DNA from: Pseudanabaena sp. UWO311
GTDB lineage: Bacteria; Cyanobacteriota; Cyanobacteriia; Pseudanabaenales; Pseudanabaenaceae
Length of the DNA stretch: 64,000 nucleotides
NCBI RefSeq assembly: GCF_006937785.1
Contig: NZ_SJEE01000021.1
Location: 1-64,000 of the forward strand
Direction: 5' to 3'
The translations under genes and the position numbers were made by a program. Positions 41,673 to 50,158 of the stretch are shown here, in pieces (the stretch's first letter is position 1; each line of letters starts with the position of its first letter). The notes below the pieces were generated by a model. That model searched no databases, was not told the DNA's origin, and worked only from the letters and a program-made list of their open reading frames with translations.

Positions 41673-44093
41673 ATGAAAAGTAAAGGCTTTGCGATCGCCA
41701 TCTTATTTGCAATTGGCTTAACATCGCCGATCGCAGTATTGGCAGCAGGAATTCAGAATCCTACGATCCCATCTCAAGATGCGCGATCATCCGCAGATGA
41801 GCTTGTCCAGACTGGGTTACAGCAATTTCGAGCACAAAAGTTTGATCTTGCGATCGCGAGTTGGCTGCAAGCACTAAACCTCTATCAGCAGCAAAAAAAT
41901 ATTAAGGGCGCAATAGATGTCCTTGGGGGCTTAGCAGAAGCATCTAAACAGCTCAGCAAATACGAACAAGCGATCGCTTACTCACAGCAATTGCTAGCTT
42001 TAGCACAAAGTCTAGGCGATCGCCGCACTGAAGCCAATGCCCTCGGAAATTTGGGTAACAACTATCGCGTGGTCGGGAACTATGCCAAAGCTCTGGAAGT
42101 GCAAAACCAAGGATTAGCAATTAGAAAAGAACTAAACGATCAGCAAGGAGAAGGACAGGTTCTGGCTAGTCTTGGTAATATTCACTATGACCTTGGCAAT
42201 TACCGTGTAGCCGAGAGTTTTTTTCAGCTTAGTCTTAAAATTGCCAAGGCAGTAGGTAATGGCAATGGAATTGTTTCTTTGCTAAATAGTTTGGGTGCGA
42301 TCGCAGGTACACAAGAAGAATATCCCCAAGCAATCAAGTATTATCAGGAAAGCCTTGCTAACGCGAGAAAAATTGGTTTTCGAGAAGCAGAAGGAAACGC
42401 GCTGAATAATATCGGCTCTAACTATCATGTTCAGCGCAAATATAAAGAAGCAATTTCGTATTACGAGCAAGCATTAACCGTTGCTAAGGAACTTAAAAAT
42501 CCTCGTATGGAAGGAGCCGCAGTCGTTGGTATGGGGTTAGCCTATGTGTTTTTGGAAGAATACGACAAAGCTTTATTTTTGCAAGAGCAAAGCTGGCAGC
42601 TAGCCAAGCAAATCGGCGATCGTCGCTTAGAAGCAACGACTTTAGGCAATTGGGGCTATACACTTTGGCGATCACAAAAGTATGCAGAAGCAGAGCAGAA
42701 GTTTCTCACGAGTCTGAACCTATTGGAATCTCTGCGTTCTAACTTAAGTGATGGTGATAAGGTTTCGATTTTTGATACACAGCTTCATGCTTTTAATTTG
42801 TTGCAACAGATTATGGTTGCTCAGGGCAACCCTGAAGCAGCTTTAGAGATTGCCGAGAGAGGTCGAGCCCGTGCTTTTGCAGAGCTTCTCTCCCGTCGTG
42901 TCAGCTCAAGCTCTGCACCAAAAGCAGTACAGAAAAATGAAGCCATTATTCCATCTTTAGCACCTGTTAGTATTGCCGATATTCGTCGTATAGCAAAACA
43001 ACAGAATGCGGTAATGGTGGAATATTCTCTGATTGCTGATCCTAGCTTTATCGGTCAGGGAAAGCTTAAGGGTGAATTTATCAAGCTCTATATTTGGGTA
43101 GTGCAGCCTTCGGGTGCGATCGCGTTTCGTGAGGTTGATCTCAAAAAATCTGATGTTTCTATAGTGGATTTGGTTGCGGATATTCGCAGCTTGTTTAACG
43201 ATGCGAATGGAATTGTTCGAGATCCTAAGGAAGTACTAGAGAAGTATGGGGATCTCAAGCAATTATATGCAGTTCTGATTCAGCCAATCCAAGACTTACT
43301 GCCTAAAGATGCAAATACCAGAGTGATTTTCTTGCCTCAAGGATTGCTTTTCCTAGTTCCATTTGCAGCACTAATTAATTCTAAGGATCAATTCTTAATT
43401 GAGAAGCATACAGTCCAAATCGCTCCTGCTATTCAAGTTCTCGATTTCACTCACCAACTTAGACAACAAGTAAAAAAAGTTGATTTGCAGGAAGTTCTCA
43501 TAGTTGGCAATCCCACTATGCCTAGTCTCGGAAATCCGCCCACCCAATTACAAACTTTATTAGGAGCTGAAAAAGAGGCAAAAGCGATCGCAACTTTGCT
43601 AAATACTACTTTTTTGACAGGCGACAGCGCTACGAAAGTAGAAGTTGTTAGTAAGATGAAATCTGCTCGTTTTGTCCATCTCGCTACCCATGGACTATTA
43701 GAAGAATATCGTAAAGGCGATATCCCAGGTGCGATCGCCCTTGCACCTAGCTCAGGAGATGATGGATTTTTGACGGCTAGCGAAATTGTGACGATGCGGT
43801 TGAATGCGGAGATGGTGGTACTAAGTGCTTGCAAAACTGGACAAGGCTTATTAACGGGTGATGGTGTGATAGGGCTATCGCGATCGCTAATTAGCGCGGG
43901 TGTTCCCAGTGTTGTCGTGTCGCTATGGGCTGTACCTGATGAGCCAACAGCATTGCTAATGACCGAGTTTTATAAAAAGTTTCAGGCTGAACAGAACAAA
44001 GCGCAAGCCATTCGTCACGCTATGCTTGCCACCAAAGCTAAGTATCCTGACCCACTGAATTGGGCAGCATTTACATTAATCGGTGAGAATTAA
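41673..44093 (+). CDS. exported TPR-CHAT cysteine protease
   Basis: 806 residues. Signal peptide MKSKGFAIAILFAIGLTSPI... ending near LAAG (about residue 26). TPR repeats span about 45-370 (for example QLLALAQSLGDRRTEANALGNLGNNYRVVGNYAKALEVQNQGL, with further repeats of the FDLA/YEQA type). The C-terminal CHAT domain is about 430-806, with LPQGLLFLVPFAAL, ARFVHLATHGLLEE (catalytic His673) and AEMVVLSACKTGQGLLTGDGVIGLSRSLISAGVPSVVVSLW (catalytic Cys720). CHAT is a caspase-clan peptidase. It starts 9 bp after tpsA, so it is co-transcribed, and should act in the periplasm or outside the cell. Confidence 0.94.
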   Translation: MKSKGFAIAILFAIGLTSPIAVLAAGIQNPTIPSQDARSSADELVQTGLQQFRAQKFDLAIASWLQALNLYQQQKNIKGAIDVLGGLAEASKQLSKYEQAIAYSQQLLALAQSLGDRRTEANALGNLGNNYRVVGNYAKALEVQNQGLAIRKELNDQQGEGQVLASLGNIHYDLGNYRVAESFFQLSLKIAKAVGNGNGIVSLLNSLGAIAGTQEEYPQAIKYYQESLANARKIGFREAEGNALNNIGSNYHVQRKYKEAISYYEQALTVAKELKNPRMEGAAVVGMGLAYVFLEEYDKALFLQEQSWQLAKQIGDRRLEATTLGNWGYTLWRSQKYAEAEQKFLTSLNLLESLRSNLSDGDKVSIFDTQLHAFNLLQQIMVAQGNPEAALEIAERGRARAFAELLSRRVSSSSAPKAVQKNEAIIPSLAPVSIADIRRIAKQQNAVMVEYSLIADPSFIGQGKLKGEFIKLYIWVVQPSGAIAFREVDLKKSDVSIVDLVADIRSLFNDANGIVRDPKEVLEKYGDLKQLYAVLIQPIQDLLPKDANTRVIFLPQGLLFLVPFAALINSKDQFLIEKHTVQIAPAIQVLDFTHQLRQQVKKVDLQEVLIVGNPTMPSLGNPPTQLQTLLGAEKEAKAIATLLNTTFLTGDSATKVEVVSKMKSARFVHLATHGLLEEYRKGDIPGAIALAPSSGDDGFLTASEIVTMRLNAEMVVLSACKTGQGLLTGDGVIGLSRSLISAGVPSVVVSLWAVPDEPTALLMTEFYKKFQAEQNKAQAIRHAMLATKAKYPDPLNWAAFTLIGEN

Positions 44094-44127
44094 AAAAGGG
44101 GGGCGCAACGCGCCCCCCTTTTTTTAT
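44091..44127. terminator. palindromic terminator between chat and petN, AAC loop
   Basis: AAAAAAGGGGGGCGC-AAC-GCGCCCCCCTTTTTTT begins at the CHAT stop and ends 3 bp before the petN stop on the other strand; suits both genes. Confidence 0.85.
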
Positions 44128-44129
44128 TC

Positions 44130-44219
44130 TTATAGACCGTTGCGTCCCCAGACGACAAAAGCGATCGAAAGTGTAAACATACCAAGCACGCCAAACCAAC
44201 CCAATGACAAGATATCCAT
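44130..44219 (-). CDS. petN: cytochrome b6f complex subunit PetN (29 aa)
   Basis: Reading the minus strand from ATG 44219 to TAA 44130 gives [19 protein letters not shown] followed by [10 protein letters not shown], 29 residues. This is the PetN pattern: MDI-L-x-LGW, a single membrane helix, and the conserved end VVWGRNGL. PetN is a small subunit needed for stability of the b6f complex in the thylakoid. It is embedded between the CHAT and DUF928 genes on the opposite strand, and its stop abuts the shared terminator. Confidence 0.95.
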   Translation of the reverse strand: MDILSLGWFGVLGMFTLSIAFVVWGRNGL

Positions 44220-44286
44220 AGTTTCGTAACAATTTTAATAAATTTTTCTAATTATCATAATATGCTTTACCGCCAAAAACAATTTT

Positions 44287-44366
44287 ATTGAAAGTCCGCC
44301 GACAGCGGACTTTCAATGAAACTAAATAAGTAAGAATAGGCGGCGCTTTGCGCCGCCTATTCTTAC
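44287..44366. repeat. two palindromes in the divergent petN-DUF928 gap
   Basis: ATTGAAAGTCCGC-CGACA-GCGGACTTTCAAT (44287-44317) and GTAAGAATAGGCGGCGC-TTT-GCGCCGCCTATTCTTAC (44330-44366). Both lie upstream of petN and upstream of the DUF928 gene, so neither is a 3'-end terminator. The rest of 44220-44527 has no ORF; GAGGCGATCGCATC precedes the DUF928 start. Confidence 0.8.
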
Positions 44367-44527
44367 CATATAAATCCTTTCCTAAAGTTAAGTCGAATGT
44401 CTATAGCAACTTTTTGATAAGAGATGCATTCTTTATTAGTATCTAACTATCTCATGGGTATTATTAGGTGATGAGCTAAACTGCACACCATACCCATACA
44501 GATCACTTTTCTAGAGGCGATCGCATC

Positions 44528-45355
44528 ATGTTTTTATCCAAATTTGCATCAAAAAAGATTTTAATAGCATCGGCTTGCTCTTGTTTAGCTGTAAGTACAG
44601 TAGCCTTGCCCTTGTCTTTGAGTCTTTTTACCCCTTTAGCTCAAGCTCAGTCTCGCAGGGTTCGCTATACCCCACCTAGCAATCTTGGTACTCCTATAGT
44701 CTCAACTCCAGGTGCTACTCGGAGTGTTTGTGAAACGACAGAAGCTTGTCTAATTGGGCTAGTTCCAGACTTAAAAGCAGAAAATGCTCCTGTCCCTCAG
44801 ACGATTTCCGAAAGTCCAACATTTTATTTCCTCATTCCAGAAACTGATGGTCGAGGGTACTTTTATCTTTCTGAAGCCGATAGTTCATTACCTGAAGGTA
44901 AACGAGTTTACCGCACATCTTTTAAGGTCAAAAGCAAGGCAGGTATTCTCGCTTTTAAAATGCCTACTGTTAAAGGGGCTTCAATCTTAAAACTTGACAA
45001 AACCTATGTATGGAAATTTACAGTTGGAGGTTTAACTGATTCTGGGACAGTGCGCGGCTCTATTCGCCGAGTTTTGCCAAGCCCAAATTTAGTTGTTCAA
45101 CTCAAAAAAGCCTTGCTACCTTTAGATCGAGCTGCTTTGTTTGCTCAAGAGGGAATCTGGTTTGAAACTGTCCAAACTTTGGCTGATGCTCAGCAAGGTA
45201 TTTCTAAAAAGCCAGAGATTGTCAGTGAATGGAATGATTTACTGAAATCAGCTAAGCTAGATCGTGTTCTTCCATATTCATTTTTGAAAGGCGTAGTCTT
45301 AAGTGAGCCGACTTCTGAGCGCACTTCGCCACCTAAACAGAGCTACGTCTATTAG
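44528..45355 (+). CDS. exported DUF928 protein
   Basis: 275 residues. Signal peptide with a long hydrophobic core (ILIASACSCLAVSTVALPLSLSLF) and cleavage near PLAQAQ (about 41). The mature protein has the DUF928 pattern: RRVRYTPPSNLGTPIVSTPGATRSVC, LIGLVPDLK, SPTFYFLIPETDGRGYFYLSEAD, LDKTYVWKFTVGG and the C-terminal helical block LLPLDRAALFAQEGIWFETVQTLAD. DUF928 is largely restricted to cyanobacteria and often sits beside CHAT, haemagglutinin and CHASE2 genes. Probably periplasmic; function unknown. Confidence 0.92.
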   Translation: MFLSKFASKKILIASACSCLAVSTVALPLSLSLFTPLAQAQSRRVRYTPPSNLGTPIVSTPGATRSVCETTEACLIGLVPDLKAENAPVPQTISESPTFYFLIPETDGRGYFYLSEADSSLPEGKRVYRTSFKVKSKAGILAFKMPTVKGASILKLDKTYVWKFTVGGLTDSGTVRGSIRRVLPSPNLVVQLKKALLPLDRAALFAQEGIWFETVQTLADAQQGISKKPEIVSEWNDLLKSAKLDRVLPYSFLKGVVLSEPTSERTSPPKQSYVY

Positions 45356-45359
45356 TAAT

Positions 45360-45398
45360 GGTAAGGAAGGTCGGAGCTTTGCTCCGACCTTCCTTACC
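45360..45398. terminator. palindrome between DUF928 and cyclase genes, TTT loop
   Basis: GGTAAGGAAGGTCGGAGC-TTT-GCTCCGACCTTCCTTACC, 18-bp perfect stem, 22 bp before the cyclase start. It could limit read-through or control cyclase translation. Confidence 0.75.
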
Positions 45399-45419
45399 TG
45401 TTTAAATATTTCCGAGTAT

Positions 45420-47723
45420 ATGGCAATTAGATCTCGATTTAAGAACAGCTTGTGGAAATGGCGCGGGATTGCGATCGCTGCGCCGACAATTTCCCTATTG
45501 GTGATCGGGTTACGGCTAATTGGAGCACTTGAATCGCTTGAATTAGCCATGCTCGATCAGTTTTTTCGATGGCGATCGTCTGAACCTACAGATCAACGGA
45601 TCGTGATTATTGGCATTGATGAAGCTGATATACGCCAATACCAATGGCCGATTGATGACGCTTTATTGACAACGTTGTTAGATAAAGTCAGGCAACAAAA
45701 GCCGCGTGCGATCGGCTTAGATCTAGTTCGAGACAAAACAGATAATGCTGGCTATCCCCAATTAGAAAAACTATTTAAGACCACTCCTAATTTGATAGGA
45801 GCTTACAAAACATCTGATTTAGTTACGTCAAATTTCTCGGTTTCAGACATTAAACCTCCGCCTGCGCTTGCCCAACTGGATCAAATTGGTGCAATCAATC
45901 TTGTCCACGATGGAGATGGTCGTCTTCGTCGTGGATTACTATCCTTGAGTTTACCTGATGGCAAAGTGGGGCTTAGTTTTGGTTTGCAACTAGCCTTACT
46001 CTATCTGGATGAGGAAAAAACTATTCCCCTTGAACAAATTGAGCAAGCTCTAAAGCCTCCAAAATTAAGAGCTAATGATGGTGGTTATAATCGAATTGAC
46101 GTGGGAGGACATCAATTTATAATTAATTACCGTCGATCACTTCAAGGTTTTCAGACTGTGCGAATGGCGGATGTATTGGAGGGGAAAATAGCACCAGATT
46201 TATTCCGCGATCGCATCGTGATGATTGGGGTAACTGCTGTAAGTATTAGGGATTGGTTTTTCACTCCTCTGGATGGTGGATTTGGCAGTACAAGAATTTT
46301 GACCGCAGGAATAGAAGTTCATTCTCAGATTGTGAGTCATATACTTAGCAGCACTCTTGATGGCAGAGCCACAATCCAGACATGGGATAAACCTTGGGAA
46401 TGGCTGTGGATTTTTGGTTGGTCTTTAGCTGGTTCTTTTTTGATTTGGCAATGGCGGAACGTTAAGACTAGCAACCTAGACTTTCTGGTGATAGTTTTGC
46501 GATTGCCCATTGTCCTAGGGCTGACATTAGGCTTAGTTGGTTCTTGTTTCATCGCCCTTAGCTATGGTTGGTGGTTGCCTTTTGTACCTGCGGCGATCGC
46601 GTTTATTGGTGGTGGGGTGATTGTCACTAGCTATCTAGCAATTACGGCGGCGCAAATTCGCACTTACTTTAGCCGCTATTTAACCGATGCCGTAGTTAAA
46701 AGTTTATTAGAAACGCCTGAGGGTCTAAAGCTAGGGGGAGATCGCCGCAAAGTCACAATTCTCATGTGTGACCTGCGCGGCTTTTCCACAATTTCCGAAA
46801 AGATGCCTCCTGAAAAAGTAGTGGAAATTCTCAATATTTTTCTTGGCACAATGACCGAGGCGATCGCGACTTACCAAGGCACGATTGATGAATTTATTGG
46901 CGATGCGATCTTAGTGCTATTTGGTGCGCCGATTTATCGTGAAGATGATGCGGTTCGGGCAGTAGCTAGTGCGATCGCTATGCAATTAGCCATGCGATCG
47001 GTGAATGAGAAACTCACTCAACAACAACTCCCTGAAATCGCGATGGGAATCGGTATTAATACAGGTGAAGTCGTTGCTGGTAATATCGGTTCTCAATCTC
47101 GCGCTAAATATGCTGTAGTTGGTAATCATGTGAATCTCACAGCGCGGATTGAATCCTATACTGTGGGTGGACAAATTTTAATATCGGAAGCTACTTACAA
47201 GGAAATTGAAGACATCGCTAAGATCAACGGATCGATGGAAGTAGAACCTAAAGGCGTATCACATCCAATTTCCATCTACGATATTTGTGGTCTTGGTGGA
47301 ATATATAATCTAGAACTTCCTTCTCTCAGCGACTCCTTACAATTGTTGCCAACTCCAATTCCAATCACCTATCGCATTTTAGAAGAGAAGCATTTAGGTA
47401 CAGAAATGTTTGAGGGAGAGCTAAAGCAGCTATCTCCCTATGGGGCGGAGATTTTCTCTGATCACGATGTTCCTGAATTAACTAATCTCAAACTACATCT
47501 CCAGATCTATGACCAAGATCAGCAACTAGAGATCGAAGGTGAAATCTATGCCAAAGTTTTAAAGCATCAGCACGAGCATCAAGTGATATCTGAGTCTCTA
47601 CCGCCTGCGGTCGCAACAGACATTTCTGCAAAGCGATCGCAATTTACTCAACCTATTTATGTCCATTTTACTACAGTACCGAATAATCTCAAAGATTGGA
47701 TTAGTCAGAAAACAAGTTGCTAA
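45420..47723 (+). CDS. CHASE2-domain class III nucleotide cyclase with PilZ-like tail
   Basis: 767 aa from ATG 45420 (MAIRSRFKNS); the frame open from 45303 overlaps DUF928. One N-terminal helix is followed by an extracytoplasmic CHASE2 domain (about 35-330: QRIVIIGIDEADIRQYQWP, GLDLVRD, RIVMIGVTAVSIRDWFFTP). Helices follow (LIWQWRN..., FIALSYGWWLPFVPAAIAFIGGGVIVTSYL), then the cyclase domain: ILMCDLRGFSTISEKMP and GTIDEFIGDAILVLFGAP carry both metal Asp. The substrate-specifying Lys is Glu (DEFIGD), as in guanylate cyclases. The C-terminal 120 residues include ELKQLSPYGAEIF, a PilZ-like xLSxxG motif. Same strand as DUF928, 64 bp apart. Confidence 0.9.
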   Translation: MAIRSRFKNSLWKWRGIAIAAPTISLLVIGLRLIGALESLELAMLDQFFRWRSSEPTDQRIVIIGIDEADIRQYQWPIDDALLTTLLDKVRQQKPRAIGLDLVRDKTDNAGYPQLEKLFKTTPNLIGAYKTSDLVTSNFSVSDIKPPPALAQLDQIGAINLVHDGDGRLRRGLLSLSLPDGKVGLSFGLQLALLYLDEEKTIPLEQIEQALKPPKLRANDGGYNRIDVGGHQFIINYRRSLQGFQTVRMADVLEGKIAPDLFRDRIVMIGVTAVSIRDWFFTPLDGGFGSTRILTAGIEVHSQIVSHILSSTLDGRATIQTWDKPWEWLWIFGWSLAGSFLIWQWRNVKTSNLDFLVIVLRLPIVLGLTLGLVGSCFIALSYGWWLPFVPAAIAFIGGGVIVTSYLAITAAQIRTYFSRYLTDAVVKSLLETPEGLKLGGDRRKVTILMCDLRGFSTISEKMPPEKVVEILNIFLGTMTEAIATYQGTIDEFIGDAILVLFGAPIYREDDAVRAVASAIAMQLAMRSVNEKLTQQQLPEIAMGIGINTGEVVAGNIGSQSRAKYAVVGNHVNLTARIESYTVGGQILISEATYKEIEDIAKINGSMEVEPKGVSHPISIYDICGLGGIYNLELPSLSDSLQLLPTPIPITYRILEEKHLGTEMFEGELKQLSPYGAEIFSDHDVPELTNLKLHLQIYDQDQQLEIEGEIYAKVLKHQHEHQVISESLPPAVATDISAKRSQFTQPIYVHFTTVPNNLKDWISQKTSC

Positions 47724-47765
47724 CCCAAAAGAAGGTTGCGGTGCGCCGCAACCTTCTTTTGGGTT
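47722..47765. terminator. bidirectional palindromic terminator
   Basis: AACCCAAAAGAAGGTTGCGG pairs with CCGCAACCTTCTTTTGGGTT around TGCG; the left arm contains part of the cyclase stop codon and the right arm ends 9 bp before the stop of the convergent GGDEF gene. Confidence 0.85.
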
Positions 47766-47773
47766 TTGGGAGA

Positions 47774-49030
47774 CTATCTAGCTAAGACAATGCGATTACG
47801 ACCTCCCTGTTTGGCTTGGTATAAAGCTCTGTCTGCCAACGAAATTGGCACTTCCCAAGAAAGATCATCGTTAGGTACAACACAAGCCACACCGATACTT
47901 AAGGTGACGCGATCGCTTACTTGTGATTCGGCGTGAATAAGATTGAGATCATAGATAATGGATATAATCCCCTCGGCAACTTTTTTTGCTCCTTCAATTG
48001 GGGTATGCGGTAATATCACAACAAACTCTTCTCCACCATAGCGAGCTACCAAGTCTTGAGGACGCATTAGTAATTTACTAATACCTTGAGCAATTTGCCT
48101 TAAACATTCATCTCCAGCTAGATGTCCGTAATGATCGTTGTAGTTCTTAAAATAGTCTACATCCATAAGTATTAATGAAAGAGGTTGCTTCTCTTCCTGT
48201 AGTAGAATCCACTGTTGAAGCCAATATTCATCAAAGCAACGACGGTTTGCCACCTGTGTTAAACCATCTATTGTTGCTAGACGCAGAAGCTTTAGATTAG
48301 CTGTCTCTAGCGCTGATGTCCGTTCAGCAATTTTCTTTTCTAAAGTAAACGCATATTCCTCAAGTTGAATTTGACTTTCCTGCAACTTCTCAAGAGCTTG
48401 TGCTAACTTGATTTTCTGATGTTCTATTGTGATGATATCTCGATAAGCTCGAAGAGAAGCGAGCAAAGTTGTCAGTAGGTTCTGGCGAGTCAGATCTACC
48501 TTAAGTTTGTAATCGTTGATATCGTAATTAAGTATGACAGAATCCTCAGGAGCCTCCCCAGAATTCCCTGTTCTCAAAACAATACGAATCTGATGATTAT
48601 CTAACTCTTCGCGAATATACTTTACCAATCTCAGTCCTGCATCATTAGTTTCCATGACTACATCAAGAAGTATCAAGGCAGCGTCAGTATGTAGATTTAT
48701 TAATTGCTTACATTCTTCTCCAGAATATGCCGAGACAAAAACTACTGGTTTGCTCTCAAATATAAGATTGTCAAGCGCTATTTGAGTTGCTCTATGCACA
48801 TCAGGTTCATCATCAGCAATAATCACTTTCCATCTATCTAAATTAATTTGTGTTTGATTTATTCCTAAATCAGGAGTATTTTCTATGTCTACGTAATCTT
48901 CGTCCATAAAAATGATTTCATCATCTTTATCGCTATCTTCATCGCTAGAAAGAAAAATATTTTGTTGTTGATTATTTAAGATGGTATTTTGAGGCTTATT
49001 AGAAGTTGACATGGTGGTAAATATATGCAT
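47774..49030 (-). CDS. response regulator with GGDEF diguanylate cyclase output
   Basis: 418 residues from ATG 49030; ATG 49012 (MSTSNKPQN) is an alternative. An acidic N-terminus (about 1-55) leads to a receiver domain (KVIIADDEPDVHRATQIAL; phospho-Asp in LILLDVVME; about 65-190). A coiled coil follows (about 205-250), then a GGDEF domain (RLATIDGLTQVANRRCFDEYW, LILMDVDYFKNYNDHYGHLAGDECLRQIA, ARYGGEEFVVILPHT). The GGEEF active site is intact, so c-di-GMP synthesis is expected. The I-site RxxD before it is not obvious (LLMRPQDLVARYGGEEF has RPQD, which could serve). Last gene of the FIST-kinase-regulator set. Confidence 0.93.
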   Translation of the reverse strand: MHIFTTMSTSNKPQNTILNNQQQNIFLSSDEDSDKDDEIIFMDEDYVDIENTPDLGINQTQINLDRWKVIIADDEPDVHRATQIALDNLIFESKPVVFVSAYSGEECKQLINLHTDAALILLDVVMETNDAGLRLVKYIREELDNHQIRIVLRTGNSGEAPEDSVILNYDINDYKLKVDLTRQNLLTTLLASLRAYRDIITIEHQKIKLAQALEKLQESQIQLEEYAFTLEKKIAERTSALETANLKLLRLATIDGLTQVANRRCFDEYWLQQWILLQEEKQPLSLILMDVDYFKNYNDHYGHLAGDECLRQIAQGISKLLMRPQDLVARYGGEEFVVILPHTPIEGAKKVAEGIISIIYDLNLIHAESQVSDRVTLSIGVACVVPNDDLSWEVPISLADRALYQAKQGGRNRIVLAR

Positions 49031-49059
49031 TTATTATGATTTAAAAACTACAACTAAAA

Positions 49060-50052
49060 TTATTTGAAAGCTTCTATAGAGACAGGTAATCTTACTGTAA
49101 ATATTGTACCTTTTCCTAATTCACTTTCACAATCAATGCTGCCCTGAAGCTTTTGAGTTACTAAGTTATAGGTAATATGCAGCCCTAAACCTGTTCCACC
49201 TTTATCCCGCGCAGTAGTAAAGAATGGATCATAGATCCGACCAAATATTTCTGGATCGATCCCAGATCCATCATCTCTATATTGAATAATTACCTGATCG
49301 CTTTCTTGTTGAATATAAATACTAATATTCCCAATCTTATTAGGTAAATAAGCATGGAGGATAGAATTATTAATAAAGTTTGTTATTACTTGAGCTAGAG
49401 CCCCTGGATAGCTGTAGATTTGTATCGTATCATCTCCACTAATAGACACTTTCCATAAGTTCTGTTTAAATTGAGGTAAAATGCTTATAATTACTTCCTG
49501 TATATATTCTTTGACTTTAAAACTACGTCTCTCAGAGCTAGATTGATCTACTGCAACCTGCTTAAAGCTCTGCACTAACTCCCCCGCACGATTTAAATTA
49601 CTCAATATTAAACAGCTTACTTCTGTAGCAATTTCTAGATAATGCTTTAATAGTGATTTTTTTAAACATCCAGCTTCGATCAATGTGGACAACAATTGAG
49701 TTTCATCCCTTAGAGTAGAAGCTAGGGTGATACTTGTCCCAACTGGCGTATTGATTTCATGGGCAACACCAGCTACTAGTCCACCCAAAGCCGCCATTTT
49801 TTCTGCTTCAACTAATTTATTTTGCATGAGTGACAAATTGGTTAACGTCTGCTCTAGATCATTACTCTTCATTTCGAGAATACTTTGATATTCTTGCAAG
49901 TCACAAATCACTTTTTTTAGCAAAGTTTCTTTGTTCCGATCAGCTGCTTCAAGCATAGAGCGATCAATCTCTGATCGCTCTAGTTTCTTTTTGAGAATGC
50001 GATTTTCTTTCTCTAAACTTTTGATTTTAGATGTGTAGTCTTCAACTTCCAT
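49060..50052 (-). CDS. cytosolic sensor histidine kinase
   Basis: 330 residues without membrane helices. Residues about 3-85 are a coiled coil (KIKSLEKENRILKKKLERSE..., SNDLEQTLTNLSLMQNKLVEAEKM). The H-box is ALGGLVAGVAHEINTPVGTSITLAS (His about 99). The ATP-binding part has VITNFINNSILHAY (N box), YRDDGSGIDPEIFGRIYDPFFTTARDKGGTGLGLHITYNLV (G1, F, G2 boxes). It lacks its own sensory domain, consistent with receiving a signal from the upstream FIST protein. 29 bp separate it from the regulator gene. Confidence 0.93.
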   Translation of the reverse strand: MEVEDYTSKIKSLEKENRILKKKLERSEIDRSMLEAADRNKETLLKKVICDLQEYQSILEMKSNDLEQTLTNLSLMQNKLVEAEKMAALGGLVAGVAHEINTPVGTSITLASTLRDETQLLSTLIEAGCLKKSLLKHYLEIATEVSCLILSNLNRAGELVQSFKQVAVDQSSSERRSFKVKEYIQEVIISILPQFKQNLWKVSISGDDTIQIYSYPGALAQVITNFINNSILHAYLPNKIGNISIYIQQESDQVIIQYRDDGSGIDPEIFGRIYDPFFTTARDKGGTGLGLHITYNLVTQKLQGSIDCESELGKGTIFTVRLPVSIEAFK

Positions 50053-50077
50053 AGTTTTTTACTAGTTGTTTGGGTGA

Positions 50078-50155
50078 GATGCTCAGCGCTTCGCGCTAAG
50101 CATCCTAATCTTTTATAGTAATAGTGGGCGGCGCGAAGCGCCGCCCACTATTACT
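50078..50155. terminator. two palindromes between the FIST and kinase genes
   Basis: AGTAATAGTGGGCGGCGC-GAA-GCGCCGCCCACTATTACT (50117-50155) begins right after the FIST stop; GATGCTCAGCGC-TTC-GCGCTAAGCATC (50078-50104, one mismatch) follows. They may set the expression ratio between FIST and the downstream kinase. Confidence 0.75.
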
Positions 50156-50158
50156 TAC

